64,000 nt of DNA from Stutzerimonas kunmingensis (GTDB taxonomy: Bacteria > Pseudomonadota > Gammaproteobacteria > Pseudomonadales > Pseudomonadaceae), in assembly GCF_021432085.1 (NCBI RefSeq), contig NZ_CP090366.1, positions 806,001 to 870,000 of the forward strand. The letters are read 5' to 3'. The stretch's first letter is position 1, and each line of letters opens with the position of its first letter. The translations under genes were made by a program, and so were the position numbers. Shown in pieces: positions 21,611 to 30,556 of the stretch. The notes under the pieces were generated by a model. The model did not search any database. It was given only the letters and a program-made list of their open reading frames with translations, and was not told the origin of the DNA.

Positions 21611-22020
21611 CAAACTTCAATATCCCGGCCAAATCAAGGCTTCAGCGCATTATGCAAGAAACCTTGATTTGTTGGATTGCTCACAGTGAGCGCGAGTATA
21701 TGAACCTTTCGAGCCTTGTCAAGCATCGCATTCACCTATCTGTGAGAGTGGCTTTGCGTGCGTTGGCGAGTAGAGCTGCCCGCAGTCGGTTGGGTTTAGG
21801 CTGCGTTGAAGCCAAACGCTCCTGAGTTTGAAGTTACCAATGATCTAGGGAGGCGCCTTGGGTTTCTAAGGTGTTCCCGTTGGCACCCGATCATAATCAC
21901 CTCAACTCAATTTACGGTCTTATTTTGACTGCGGTTCGAGGTTCATGGAGCAGGATTGCCTGGTGTGATTCCAGGTTTCAATCGCGAGGTGCGAAAATGG
22001 ATGGGGCTGACATCGCTCGC
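21611..22020. other. Non-coding border of the island
   Basis: No supported gene. It holds a short repeated pair (ATCAAGG / CCTTGAT around 21633-21668) just inside the attachment site, which could be recombinase arm sites. Base composition is less GC-rich than the mal cluster. Confidence 0.4.
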
Positions 22021-22638
22021 TCAACGCGCGGTTGCCAATACCTTACGAGCGAACGTAACCAATTCAGGGCAGTCACCGTTGGTGCTGTTTCGGTCAACAA
22101 AAAAGCCTCGGATGCCTACTGCCGTTGGCCCATCTCGGTCGCAACGTTGGGAGTCACCGATCATCCACGATGCGGTCGGGGACGCCCCAAGCTGATCGCA
22201 AATCCAACTGTAGATGGTGGGTTCGGGCTTCATTACGCCTAAATCACAGCTAAACGCATATGCGTCTAGCATGGGGTAGCAACGCAGGACGGCTTGCCGG
22301 TACGGGAAAGCCAAATTCGAGCAAACACCGATTCGAATGCCTTGCTCTTGGAGCAGTTTCACCGCTTCGAGCCCGTCAGGATATGCCTCAACGGCTGCGA
22401 TCTCTTCTGCCAGGACAGTTTCCAGAGTGCTCAATTGTTCAGGGCTTGCAGTGATCCCCAAATGCGCTGCGGCTTGCGTCAACGTTATCGCAGATTTCAT
22501 CAGGAAAGACGCGTCGTCCGGGCGGGGGCGCCGCCCATGCGCCTTTCCGATCTTCATCAACTGTCGGTACGGATGCGACCCATCTTGAATCTTTATCAGT
22601 GTCCCGAAAGCATCAAAAATGACGGCTTGTATGGTCAT
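22021..22638 (-). CDS. HAD-family hydrolase
   Basis: A 205-residue haloacid-dehalogenase-type hydrolase, probably a phosphatase. Motif I is QAVIFDAFGTL with the nucleophilic Asp, the motif II region is GVCSNL, the Lys is in GVMKPEP and motif III is MIGDSQRCDRDGPTAVG. The start at 22638 gives the usual N terminus (MTIQAVIFDAFGT); the longer frame adds residues of no known type. The substrate is unknown. It is the first gene inside the island border, downstream of the broken PIN gene on the same strand. Confidence 0.85.
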   Translation of the reverse strand: MTIQAVIFDAFGTLIKIQDGSHPYRQLMKIGKAHGRRPRPDDASFLMKSAITLTQAAAHLGITASPEQLSTLETVLAEEIAAVEAYPDGLEAVKLLQEQGIRIGVCSNLAFPYRQAVLRCYPMLDAYAFSCDLGVMKPEPTIYSWICDQLGASPTASWMIGDSQRCDRDGPTAVGIRGFFVDRNSTNGDCPELVTFARKVLATAR

Positions 22639-22677
22639 TAGACATCCCGTTACGACAGGGTATGAAGGCTGGCGCAT

Positions 22678-23016
22678 TCAACCGACGTGCTTGATTGGCC
22701 CCGAATACTTCGCTGTAGCATGATTATTGGTTACTAGGATGAAGCCTTCCGAAGCTGCTTGTCCGATGAGCATCCGATCAAATGGGCGCTGTGAAGGAGA
22801 GGCGAGGCCGCAGCCGTAATGGCGTGTCGGCTGGTCACGGACAGCTCCTTGTAGTCGCCGTCCAGAAGAGACCTTCTTAGTACTCCTGAATCGAACTGAA
22901 AGCTTGCTTTGCCCATCGCGTTTTGGCCGATTTCCCAGATGCTAGCGGCGCTGATGAACAGCTCATTGGCGCGATCCTCGATCATCTCCACAGCCCCGAG
23001 TTAGCTAACCCACTTA
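22678..23016 (-). pseudogene. PIN-domain toxin (VapC-like), broken twice
   Basis: The upstream frame reads ELFISAASIWEIGQNAMGKASF and ends SPLLHS, typical of VapC ribonucleases. After PLLHS (near 22786-22789) one base is missing: the next frame continues PFDRMLIGQAASEGFILV and then TNNHATAKYSGPIKHVG with a stop at 22678, the normal C terminus of the family. The N-terminal part with the first catalytic Asp is cut off by the IS3-family element at 23020. The gene is therefore both truncated and frameshifted, and no antitoxin gene is visible. Confidence 0.75.
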
Positions 23017-23049
23017 GTCTGAACTGACCCCGATTTCACGGACACCGAC

Positions 23050-23913
23050 CTAAGAGACAGCGTGCAGGCGTTCATACTCGAACGGCGTCATATACGCCAA
23101 ATACGAATGCCGTCGCTGTCGGTTGTAAAACACTTCGATGTAGTCGAACAAGCTTTGCCGAGCCTCGTCGAAGGTTCGGTATTTCTGATGCCGCACATGC
23201 TCGGTTTTGAGCGTATGGAAAAAGCTCTCCATCGCTGCGTTGTCGTGGCAATTACCTTTACGGCTCATGCTCGGCTGGATATCGTTTTGAGCAAGCAGAG
23301 CCTGATAACGAGCGGTTCTGTACTGCACGCCCTGATCGGTATGGAGCAGCAGGCCAACAGGCTTGGCACGCCTGCCCAGGCTCATTTCCAGTGCCAGCGT
23401 TGCTAGCTCTTGGCTGGGCTTCTTATCCATTGCCCAGCCAACTATCAGCCGAGAGTAGAGATCCATGATCACCGATAGGTACAGCCATCCTTGAGCGGTC
23501 GGAATGAACGTAATGTCCGCCACCCAACGCTCGTTTGGTCGATCCGCATAGAAGCGCCTCAGCAGTCGATGCTCAACGATATGTTCAAACGTTCGCCCGC
23601 GACCGGCCTGCTGCCAAACCAAGGTCTGCTTTGTCCTGAGACCGGCCTCTCGCTTCAAACGAGCTATGCGATTGAGGCCTGCACTGTTCCCCTGACTAGT
23701 TAGCTCTCGGTGAATACGTATCGGCCCATACGTTTGGCGACTATCACGATGAACCGCCTCGATCTGGCCCAGCAAAATACGGTTTGCCTTCGAACGCCGC
23801 GACTCTGCTCGATTGCGCCACGCGTAGTACCCGCTTGGCGAAGCGCCAACCGCTCGGCAAAGCCTGCGGATCGGATACTGGGCAGCATGATCACGAATGA
23901 AGGCGTACTTCAC
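23050..23913 (-). CDS. IS3-family transposase OrfB
   Basis: Integrase-core (DDE) subunit of 287 residues. It has an N-terminal HTH_21-like region (YPIRRLCRAVGASPSGYYAW) and the catalytic residues in RWVADITFIPT (Asp), LLHTDQGVQY (Asp) and NAAMESFFHTLKTEH (Glu). It begins at a GTG that overlaps the orfA stop in GTGA, so translational coupling or frameshifting with orfA is likely. Confidence 0.95.
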   Translation of the reverse strand: MKYAFIRDHAAQYPIRRLCRAVGASPSGYYAWRNRAESRRSKANRILLGQIEAVHRDSRQTYGPIRIHRELTSQGNSAGLNRIARLKREAGLRTKQTLVWQQAGRGRTFEHIVEHRLLRRFYADRPNERWVADITFIPTAQGWLYLSVIMDLYSRLIVGWAMDKKPSQELATLALEMSLGRRAKPVGLLLHTDQGVQYRTARYQALLAQNDIQPSMSRKGNCHDNAAMESFFHTLKTEHVRHQKYRTFDEARQSLFDYIEVFYNRQRRHSYLAYMTPFEYERLHAVS

Positions 23914-24212
23914 ACGAGGCTCTTGGCGAAGTACGCAGCCGCCTTTTTTAGGATTTCGTTCTCTTCACGTAATCGCTCCATTTCGCGCTTCAGCTGAGCC
24001 ACTTCGCTTTCTGGCTCAGCCTGGCGGCCAGAGCCCGGGAACGCGTGGCCCTGCTTCTGGTCAAGCTGCTGCTTCCACTTGTAGAGCTGATTGACCCGGA
24101 TACCTAGCTCACGCGCAAGCTGCGTGCAGGACTTATCCGAGTCGGTCAGCTGACGGACTGCCTCTCGCTTGAATTCGGGGCTGTAGCGTTGGTACTCGCG
24201 TTTGTCTGTCAT
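23910..24212 (-). CDS. IS3-family OrfA, DNA-binding subunit
   Basis: A 100-residue protein with a helix-turn-helix (FKREAVRQLTDSDKSCTQLARELGI) and a C-terminal leucine-zipper-like coiled coil (EVAQLKREMERLREENEILKK). These features recognise the IS ends and allow multimerisation with OrfB. It overlaps OrfB by four bases. Confidence 0.95.
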   Translation of the reverse strand: MTDKREYQRYSPEFKREAVRQLTDSDKSCTQLARELGIRVNQLYKWKQQLDQKQGHAFPGSGRQAEPESEVAQLKREMERLREENEILKKAAAYFAKSLV

Positions 24213-24360
24213 GGGACACCTTCCTATCTGACGGTATAGTCACATTTGAGGTGTCCGTAAAACCGGGGCTAGATCAGTCTATCCCCTCATTGGAGGGGCA
24301 GCTGTCATGGTCAATTGCAGGCTGTAAACAATTGCGGTTTTTCCGTGACGCTGCGGTTAT

Positions 24361-24407
24361 ATGGAATTATGGCTCAGCCATAATTATTGCTGAGCCATAA
24401 TTTCCAT
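24361..24407. repeat. Long AT-rich palindrome near the IS end
   Basis: The left arm 24361-24378 pairs with the right arm 24389-24407, with one extra base, around a ten-base loop. The half-site AATTATGGCT appears three times in alternating orientation, two copies forming a near-perfect 21-bp dyad at 24365-24385. It has no T tract. It could be an operator or a recombination remnant. Confidence 0.55.
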
Positions 24408-24771
24408 CATTTTGTGGCCTCGCCGTACAGCTCGACGCGTGGCGCGCTTCGTGCGTGCACTAGATAGGTAGCTAGGTGTTAGTGAGCAGATCTCAGCGTA
24501 CGCAGACTTTCTCGAACCTTCCCCTCGCTACAAATTACTCAGATCATCCGCTTTCGTTTGTATTTTAAGCAGTCGCGAGGAGTCGCGGTACCCTTCCGCG
24601 TCACAGACGCGCCTCGCTTGTGGTGATTACCAACGGTGCGAAATTTCAAAATTCGAAAAGACGACTCCGAGCCGGTTGGATCAGCCTCGCATCGTCCGTG
24701 GAGATGTCTTGATCTCAAATAGTCATTGACCGCGCCCAGGACATACATACGACCTGACATACCAGAGAACC
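24408..24771. other. Intergenic stretch without a supported gene
   Basis: Between the palindrome and the copper ATPase promoter no reading frame has a ribosome site or recognisable product. The minus-strand frame at 24539-24760 has no family features. Confidence 0.4.
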
Positions 24772-24785
24772 TGACAGAAATGTAA
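24772..24785 (+). promoter_or_regulatory. Putative CopR box before copper ATPase gene
   Basis: TGACAGAAATGTAA is a one-mismatch dyad of the island's shared motif TTAC(A/G)-N4-TGTAA, 129 bp before the ATPase start codon. Confidence 0.5.
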
Positions 24786-24913
24786 TGGTTACTTCAGCCT
24801 TTGGTCAGGACGCTTTGCATATATTGGCTGTCAGACGCTGCAAGCATTGAAAAACCGCAAATGTCCCTGCAATAGGCCAAGTTCGTCGCTAACCAATCCA
24901 TAAGGTGCCCCGT

Positions 24914-27277
24914 ATGTCCTCTCAGCAGTGCCATCACCAGCCCGACCAAACGAAAGGTACTGCAGCACTCACAGACCCCGTCTGCGGGATGAAGGTGGAA
25001 GAGGATAGCGAGCATCAAGAGCATTATCAGGGAAGCACTTACCGCTTCTGCAGCCAGGGTTGCCAGACCAAGTTTCGTTCCGACCCTGCTCGATATCTCG
25101 CTGCACCGCAGGCTCATGGGACCTCCTCTCGGGCATCTACCCCACCCGCACAGAAACCACCCGCCGGTGATGCAACGACAGAGTACACCTGCCCGATGCA
25201 CCCTGAGATCCGCCAAATGGGTCCAGGTGATTGCCCTATCTGTGGGATGTCATTGGAACCTCTGATCCCTGAACTCGACGAGGAGGAGAATCCCGAACTC
25301 AAGGACTTCTCGAAGCGATTCTGGTGGTCTCTGCCCCTGACCGTAGCAGTAACCCTGTTGGCAATGGCGGGACATGCGATACCGCTGTTTCACGGCGCTA
25401 GCCAGAACTGGGTTGAACTAGCCCTTACGACCCCGGTTGTCTTGTGGGCAGGTTGGCCATTTTTCGTGCGCGGTTTCGCATCAGTTAAGCATCGCAGCCC
25501 AAACATGTGGACGTTGATCGGGCTTGGCACAGGGGCTGCGTATATTTACAGCATCGTAGCAACCGTCTTACCGAGCATATTTCCAGAGTCATTCACTGTG
25601 GGCGGCCGGATAGGCGTTTACTACGAAGCCGCAGCGGTCATCATTTCACTGACGCTTTTAGGTCAGCTGCTCGAACTGAAGGCCCGCTCTCAGACATCTT
25701 CCGCAATCAAGTCCCTGCTTGGCTTATCACCCAAAACAGCTCGCCGTATCGCCAAGGATGGTTCCGAGGAGGACATCCCGCTCACACATGTTCACGAGGG
25801 CGACCATCTGCGCGTTCGTCCTGGTGAAAAGGTACCCGTTGATGGAGAGGTGTTAGAGGGCGAGAGCGCCGTCGACGAATCCATGCTAACGGGCGAGCCG
25901 GTTCCGGTGACGAAGCGGACAGGCGATTCGCTTATCGGCGCGACGATGAACACGAGCGGCTCGCTTGTCATGCGAGCCACCAGGGTTGGCTCCGGGACTA
26001 TGCTTTCACAAATCGTCCAGATGGTTGCGAATGCGCAACGCTCCAAAGCACCCATGCAGCGAATGGCGGACACGGTTGCGGGTTATTTCGTGCTGACGGT
26101 CATTGGTATCGCCTTGCTGACATTCTTTGCATGGGGCCTGTCTGGACCCGAGCAGGGCTGGGTATTCGGCCTGATCAATGCAGTTGCGGTTCTGATCATT
26201 GCTTGCCCTTGCGCACTTGGCCTTGCAACGCCTATGTCGATCATGGTTGCCACAGGCAAAGCGGCTGGAAGCGGAGTGCTTTTCAGAGACGCAGGCGCCA
26301 TCGAGAACGTCCGTAAGGTAGACACGCTGATTGTCGATAAAACAGGAACCTTGACCGAGGGCCGACCTGTCTTCGATCGGGCCATAGGCGTCACGCCGTT
26401 TGACTCGCAGGAAGTCATCCGTTTGTCTGCCAGCTTGGATCAAGGTAGTGAGCATCCCCTAGCCCACGCGATCGTAGACCATGCCAGAAGCGAAGGTATC
26501 CAGCTGGCGAAGCCAGAGACCTTCGAGTCAGGGTCAGGTATCGGAGTCCGTGGTCTGGTGGAAGGCAAGCAGCTACAACTAGGCAACACCGCGCTTATGG
26601 AAGATGCGGGTGTGAGCGTCGAGCCGTTGAGAGATCAGGCAGAAAAAATGCGCGAGAGCGGTACCAGCATTGTGTACCTGGCTGTTGATGGGGCACTTGC
26701 CGGCTTGCTGGCCGTATCGGACCCAATCAAACCGACTTCCAAGGAAGCTGTAGCGCGGCTCCAAGCGGAGGGCGTGCAAGTCATCATGGCCACCGGCGAC
26801 GGGCTTACCACTGCCCGCGCGGTGGCTCGTGAGCTATCGATCGATGAGGTGCATGGCGAAGTGAAGCCGCAGGACAAGGAGGCGCTGGTGGTTAAGCTAC
26901 AAGCCCTAGGTAAAGTAGTCGCCATGGCAGGCGACGGAATAAATGATGCGCCGGCGCTCGCCAGGGCTGATGTCGGCATAGCGATGGGCACGGGCACTGA
27001 CGTCGCCATGAACAGCGCCCAAGTTACGCTCGTTAAAGGTGACCTGATGGGGATACTGCGCGCGCGCACGCTTTCGGTGGCGACGGTTCGCAATATGCGT
27101 CAGAACCTTCTGTTTGCCTTTATGTACAACGGGTTGAGCATCCCGATTGCCGCAGGTCTGCTCTATCCGTTCTTCGGACTGTTGCTGTCTCCGATGATTG
27201 CTGCCCTGGCCATGAGCCTCAGCTCAGCATCGGTTGTGTTCAACGCACTCCGGCTCCGTCAAACGCGTGTAGTTTGA
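24914..27277 (+). CDS. copA: Copper-translocating P1B-type ATPase
   Basis: Inner-membrane ATPase of 787 residues that exports Cu(I) from the cytoplasm. A YHS domain (DPVCGMKV, residues about 21-62) and a heavy-metal-binding domain ([23 protein letters not shown], about 90-117) replace the usual HMA domains. The core has the metal motif [11 protein letters not shown], phosphorylation site DKTGTLTEG, and [12 protein letters not shown] and [15 protein letters not shown] in the last two helices fit the Cu(I) P1B-1 group. The ATG at 24914 is preferred over the GTG at 24905 because AAGG precedes it at good spacing. A putative CopR box lies upstream. Confidence 0.93.
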   Translation: MSSQQCHHQPDQTKGTAALTDPVCGMKVEEDSEHQEHYQGSTYRFCSQGCQTKFRSDPARYLAAPQAHGTSSRASTPPAQKPPAGDATTEYTCPMHPEIRQMGPGDCPICGMSLEPLIPELDEEENPELKDFSKRFWWSLPLTVAVTLLAMAGHAIPLFHGASQNWVELALTTPVVLWAGWPFFVRGFASVKHRSPNMWTLIGLGTGAAYIYSIVATVLPSIFPESFTVGGRIGVYYEAAAVIISLTLLGQLLELKARSQTSSAIKSLLGLSPKTARRIAKDGSEEDIPLTHVHEGDHLRVRPGEKVPVDGEVLEGESAVDESMLTGEPVPVTKRTGDSLIGATMNTSGSLVMRATRVGSGTMLSQIVQMVANAQRSKAPMQRMADTVAGYFVLTVIGIALLTFFAWGLSGPEQGWVFGLINAVAVLIIACPCALGLATPMSIMVATGKAAGSGVLFRDAGAIENVRKVDTLIVDKTGTLTEGRPVFDRAIGVTPFDSQEVIRLSASLDQGSEHPLAHAIVDHARSEGIQLAKPETFESGSGIGVRGLVEGKQLQLGNTALMEDAGVSVEPLRDQAEKMRESGTSIVYLAVDGALAGLLAVSDPIKPTSKEAVARLQAEGVQVIMATGDGLTTARAVARELSIDEVHGEVKPQDKEALVVKLQALGKVVAMAGDGINDAPALARADVGIAMGTGTDVAMNSAQVTLVKGDLMGILRARTLSVATVRNMRQNLLFAFMYNGLSIPIAAGLLYPFFGLLLSPMIAALAMSLSSASVVFNALRLRQTRVV

Positions 27278-27285
27278 AGCCTGTC

Positions 27286-27321
27286 GGCTTAGGCTTAGGC
27301 TTAGGCTTAGGCTTAGGCTTC
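27286..27321 (+). repeat. GGCTTA hexamer tandem repeat
   Basis: Five perfect copies of GGCTTA followed by one GGCTTC, nine bases after the ATPase stop codon. This is a simple-sequence tract that can vary in copy number by slippage, between the ATPase and the next gene. Confidence 0.9.
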
Positions 27322-27381
27322 GGTTGCGAAGCGACCGATTGCCTAATTGATTGCTCATGAATTGCCCCGTAAGCTGGAAAT

Positions 27382-27762
27382 ATGAAGTCCTACATGCGCT
27401 CCTTCCTTATCCTGCTGCTAGTGCTTGCGCTTCCGATCAATGGGATAGCGGAAATGCTCATGCCGGTTGGATCGTCCGGGCATCACGTGATGTCCGATAT
27501 GGAAGGTGTGGGCGCCATGACGACCGACCACGCTTCGATGGTTGGCGCCGATGACGGTGCTGAACACGAGTGCTGTGAAGCGAATGAGCATGGAACGGCG
27601 ACCGTCTGCAAGACGGGCCAAGAATGCAAAACTGCAAGTATCCTTCAGCTTGTCTCAATAAAAGCCCAGCTGATGCCTGCTGCTAAACCCGTGACCACTC
27701 CCTATAACGGCCTGATCCCCTCTAGCCTTTTAGACGCCGTCTGGCATCCACCCCGCGTCTAA
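27382..27762 (+). CDS. Small exported Met/His/Cys-rich protein ahead of cusCBA
   Basis: A 126-residue protein not matched to a named family. A signal peptide (MKSYMRSFLILLLVLALPINGIA) is followed by a region rich in Met, His and acidic residues (HHVMSDMEGVGAMTTDHASM) and a Cys cluster (EHECCEANEHGTATVCKTGQEC), both suited to metal binding. The C-terminal part is longer and hydrophobic. It lies 93 bp before cusC in the same direction, so it is probably part of the copper efflux unit as a periplasmic metal-binding accessory. Confidence 0.7.
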   Translation: MKSYMRSFLILLLVLALPINGIAEMLMPVGSSGHHVMSDMEGVGAMTTDHASMVGADDGAEHECCEANEHGTATVCKTGQECKTASILQLVSIKAQLMPAAKPVTTPYNGLIPSSLLDAVWHPPRV

Positions 27763-27854
27763 TTCCGATCAAATTATAGGAACCGCCCGAGTGAGCATTC
27801 GGGCCGGCTACCGCGCGCCTTTGGCTTGCATGAAAGATCAGGAATCCTTCGCAA

Positions 27855-29108
27855 ATGAAACCCCGTATTTATTGGGCGCCGCCGTACGTGGCCGCCTTGA
27901 TCATGGGCGCGCTCTCGTTTCCAGGGTTAGCGTCCGCTTTGACCTTAGAACAAGCTCTGAGCGTGGCCGAGCAAGACGCGCCTTCGCTGCATGCGCAAGC
28001 CGCCAACCTGGTGGCCGCACGCAGCGCTGCAATCCCTGCCGGCGAGCTTCCTGACCCTAAACTTAAGCTTGGACTGCAAAGCGTGCCCATCGAAGGTGAC
28101 GCTCGCTGGCAGTTGGAGCAAGAGGCCATGACCATGCAAATGGTTGGGGTCATGCAAGATGTGCCAAACCGAGCGAAAAGGCGCGCTCGTGTCGAGGCCG
28201 CGCAGGCTAGTGTTGCGCTCGCAAACGCCCAGCAAACGGTTGAACGTCTCGGTGTGCGCCAAGCAACCGCCGAGGCATGGATCGCTAGCTTCGCGGTCGA
28301 GCAGAAGCTAAGCCTTTTCAAGCAGCTTTACAGCGAGAATCAGCTCCTTTCGCGGTCTGTTCAGGCCCGCATTGCTGGCGGCAGCGGACAAACCGCAGAC
28401 AGCGTACTTCCGAGGCAAGAGGCAGCATTGCTGGCTGAACAAGAGGATGAGCTGCTGCGTAACCAGGCTGTTGCGCGGGCCGGCCTCCGGCGCTGGATAG
28501 GCGAGCTAGCAGGCCAGCCGCTTACAGGTGACTGGCCGCAATGGCTTGCCGCCGTTGATAACTATCAGCACAACCTGAACCGGCACCCGGCGTTACTCGC
28601 CTTCGACCCGATGACTCGTGAAGCGGAGGCAAAGGTTCACCAGGCCATCGCAGAGAAAACACCGGATTGGAGCTGGGGGATCGACTACCTGCGACGTGGC
28701 CGTGAGTACGGCGACATGGTGAACCTCAGCGTCAGCTTCGACCTGCCGCTGTTTACCAGCTCTCGGCAGGATCCGAAGATCGCGGCCGAACGAGCTCGCC
28801 TTGCCCAGATCGAGGCTCAGCGCCAAGCGACCTTGCGCCTGTACAACCAAGAGCTGAGTACTGACCTCGCTGAGTATCAGCGTCTGGACCGCGCACTCAT
28901 CCGCCTCGACAAAACCTTACTACCCCTCGCTGAAGAGAAGGTCCGCCTTGCCATGGCCGATTACCGCTCCGGAAGCGGTGAGCTGACCGCTGTGATCGAA
29001 GCGCGACGACAGCTTGTGGAGACCCGGCTACGGCGTATTGACGTCGCCCGCGATCGATCGTTGAGCAATGCCCGCCTGCATTTCGCCTTTGGAGATACCC
29101 GACCATGA
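27855..29108 (+). CDS. cusC: Outer-membrane efflux protein CusC-like (TolC family)
   Basis: Outer-membrane channel of 417 residues for the tripartite Cu(I)/Ag(I) efflux pump. A signal peptide is followed by two TolC-type halves with long coiled coils, beginning LTLEQALSVAEQDAPSLHAQ and repeating at MVNLSVSFDLPLF. Its stop overlaps the cusB start (ATGA), indicating coupled translation. The sequence is nearer the CzcC/CusC metal group than multidrug TolC proteins, judged mainly by its partners. Confidence 0.9.
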   Translation: MKPRIYWAPPYVAALIMGALSFPGLASALTLEQALSVAEQDAPSLHAQAANLVAARSAAIPAGELPDPKLKLGLQSVPIEGDARWQLEQEAMTMQMVGVMQDVPNRAKRRARVEAAQASVALANAQQTVERLGVRQATAEAWIASFAVEQKLSLFKQLYSENQLLSRSVQARIAGGSGQTADSVLPRQEAALLAEQEDELLRNQAVARAGLRRWIGELAGQPLTGDWPQWLAAVDNYQHNLNRHPALLAFDPMTREAEAKVHQAIAEKTPDWSWGIDYLRRGREYGDMVNLSVSFDLPLFTSSRQDPKIAAERARLAQIEAQRQATLRLYNQELSTDLAEYQRLDRALIRLDKTLLPLAEEKVRLAMADYRSGSGELTAVIEARRQLVETRLRRIDVARDRSLSNARLHFAFGDTRP

Positions 29109-30556
29109 CATTCCAACACAAGCGGCTGGTACTCGCCTTCAGTCTGCCTCTGATGATTAGCGCTGCAGCGCTAATCGGTCTGCCTACCGCAGCCTTCGGA
29201 CAATCGCCTGCAGAAGAAGACAAGGAAGTGCTCTATTGGTATGACCCTATGGTCCCCCAGCAAAAGTTCGATAAGCCGGGCAAGTCGCCATTCATGGATA
29301 TGGAATTGATTCCACGCTATGCAGATGAGGGAAGCGACGGGGCATCGATCAGTATCGACCCGAGCGTGACGCAGAATCTCGGCGTGCGCTTGGCAACCGT
29401 AACGCGTGAATCGATCAGCCAGTCGCTCGAAGCGACAGGCGCGTTGATGTTTGACGAGCGAGACGTGGCGGTTGTGCAGGCGCGTGCCGGTGGCTTTGTC
29501 GAGCGCGTTTACGACCGAGCACCGGAGGATGTCATCGAAAAAGGCGCGCCGTTAGCCGATCTTTTGGTTCCCGAATGGGCTGCCGCACAGGAAGAGTACC
29601 TGGCGCTCAAAGGGGTCGGCCAACCCCAGCTGCTCGCAGCGGCTCGCCAGCGGTTGCGCCTTGCTGGCATGCCGCCAGAAGTCATAGTGCAGCTAGAACG
29701 AACTGGTAAAGCGCGCCCTGTTTGGACAGTGAGGAGTCCAATAGGCGGCGTGCTGAACAGCCTCGACGTTCGCGAGGGCATGACCGTATCCACTGGTGCG
29801 TCTCTGGCACGTGTTAATGGGCTGGAAAAGGTATGGTTAGAAGTTGCGGTGCCTGAGGCGCAGGTTGCAAATGTGGCGCCTGGGCAGCTGGTCAACGCGC
29901 GCCTCCCGGCCTTTGCAGGTGAAGTTCTGGAAGGGACGATCCAGGCCGTACTACCACAAGCCAACCTGGATAGCCGCACTGTGCGTGTCCGGGTCGAGCT
30001 ACCTAACCCGCAACAACGGCTTCGTCCCGGCATGACGGCCGAGGTGACGTTGAGTCGCAACGTCGAAGATGTCTCGGTCATCCCGTCCGAGGCGGTCATT
30101 CGCACCGGTCGGCGCGCATTGGTGATGCTGGCCGAGGATCAAGGCCGTTACCGCCCGATTGAGGTTCGCACAGGCCGGGAATTCGATGACCAGACAGAGG
30201 TGCTTGAAGGGCTGGAAGCCGGTCAGAAGGTCGTGGCGTCCGGTCAGTTTCTCCTGGATTCAGAGGCGAGCCTACGCGGGCTGACCGCTCAGGGTTTGGA
30301 GGAGCCTGCAACTTCTACAGAACCTGCGTTGCACGAGGCTGAAGGTACGATCGTCAGCCTGGAAGATGGCATGGTTGGCCTGTCGCATGGGCCGTTCAAG
30401 ACGCTGAACATGCCTGGGATGACCATGTCCTTTCCGGTTGCGGATCAATCCCTGCTGTCAGGCTTGCAAGTCGACGACCGCGTCCGTGTGGGCGTGCGTG
30501 AAAGCGAAGAGGGCCTGGTCATTGAGCACATCGAGAAGCTGGGGGGCCAGCCATGA
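29105..30556 (+). CDS. cusB: Periplasmic adaptor CusB with fused metal-binding domains
   Basis: Membrane-fusion protein of 483 residues linking CusA and CusC. After an N-terminal signal/anchor it carries a heavy-metal-binding domain ([20 protein letters not shown], about residues 42-75). The barrel-sandwich and beta-barrel domains follow ([40 protein letters not shown]). The C terminus adds a CusF-like domain ([20 protein letters not shown]) with the His and Met residues used to bind Cu(I). The chaperone function is thus fused to the adaptor in addition to a separate CusF downstream. It overlaps cusA by ATGA. Confidence 0.95.
   Translation: MTFQHKRLVLAFSLPLMISAAALIGLPTAAFGQSPAEEDKEVLYWYDPMVPQQKFDKPGKSPFMDMELIPRYADEGSDGASISIDPSVTQNLGVRLATVTRESISQSLEATGALMFDERDVAVVQARAGGFVERVYDRAPEDVIEKGAPLADLLVPEWAAAQEEYLALKGVGQPQLLAAARQRLRLAGMPPEVIVQLERTGKARPVWTVRSPIGGVLNSLDVREGMTVSTGASLARVNGLEKVWLEVAVPEAQVANVAPGQLVNARLPAFAGEVLEGTIQAVLPQANLDSRTVRVRVELPNPQQRLRPGMTAEVTLSRNVEDVSVIPSEAVIRTGRRALVMLAEDQGRYRPIEVRTGREFDDQTEVLEGLEAGQKVVASGQFLLDSEASLRGLTAQGLEEPATSTEPALHEAEGTIVSLEDGMVGLSHGPFKTLNMPGMTMSFPVADQSLLSGLQVDDRVRVGVRESEEGLVIEHIEKLGGQP

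Larger units (their letters stand above)
23020..24276 (-). mobile_element. Complete IS3-family insertion sequence
   Basis: A 1,257-bp element with imperfect inverted repeats: TGAACTGACCCCGATTTCAC at the left and TGATCTAGCCCCGGTTTTAC at the right, read inward, both continuing GGACACC. Directly repeated GTC flanks the element (23017-23019 and 24277-24279) as a 3-bp target duplication. It carries orfA and orfB on the minus strand and interrupts the VapC-like gene. Confidence 0.9.

Noticed and set aside
24539..24760. Possible 73-residue minus-strand gene upstream of the copper ATPase
   Set aside because: No ribosome site or family features, and it lies in the putative promoter region.
27286..27321. 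CRISPR-like repeat
   Set aside because: The six-base units are contiguous with no spacers; it is a simple tandem repeat. No CRISPR array or cas gene was seen in the window.
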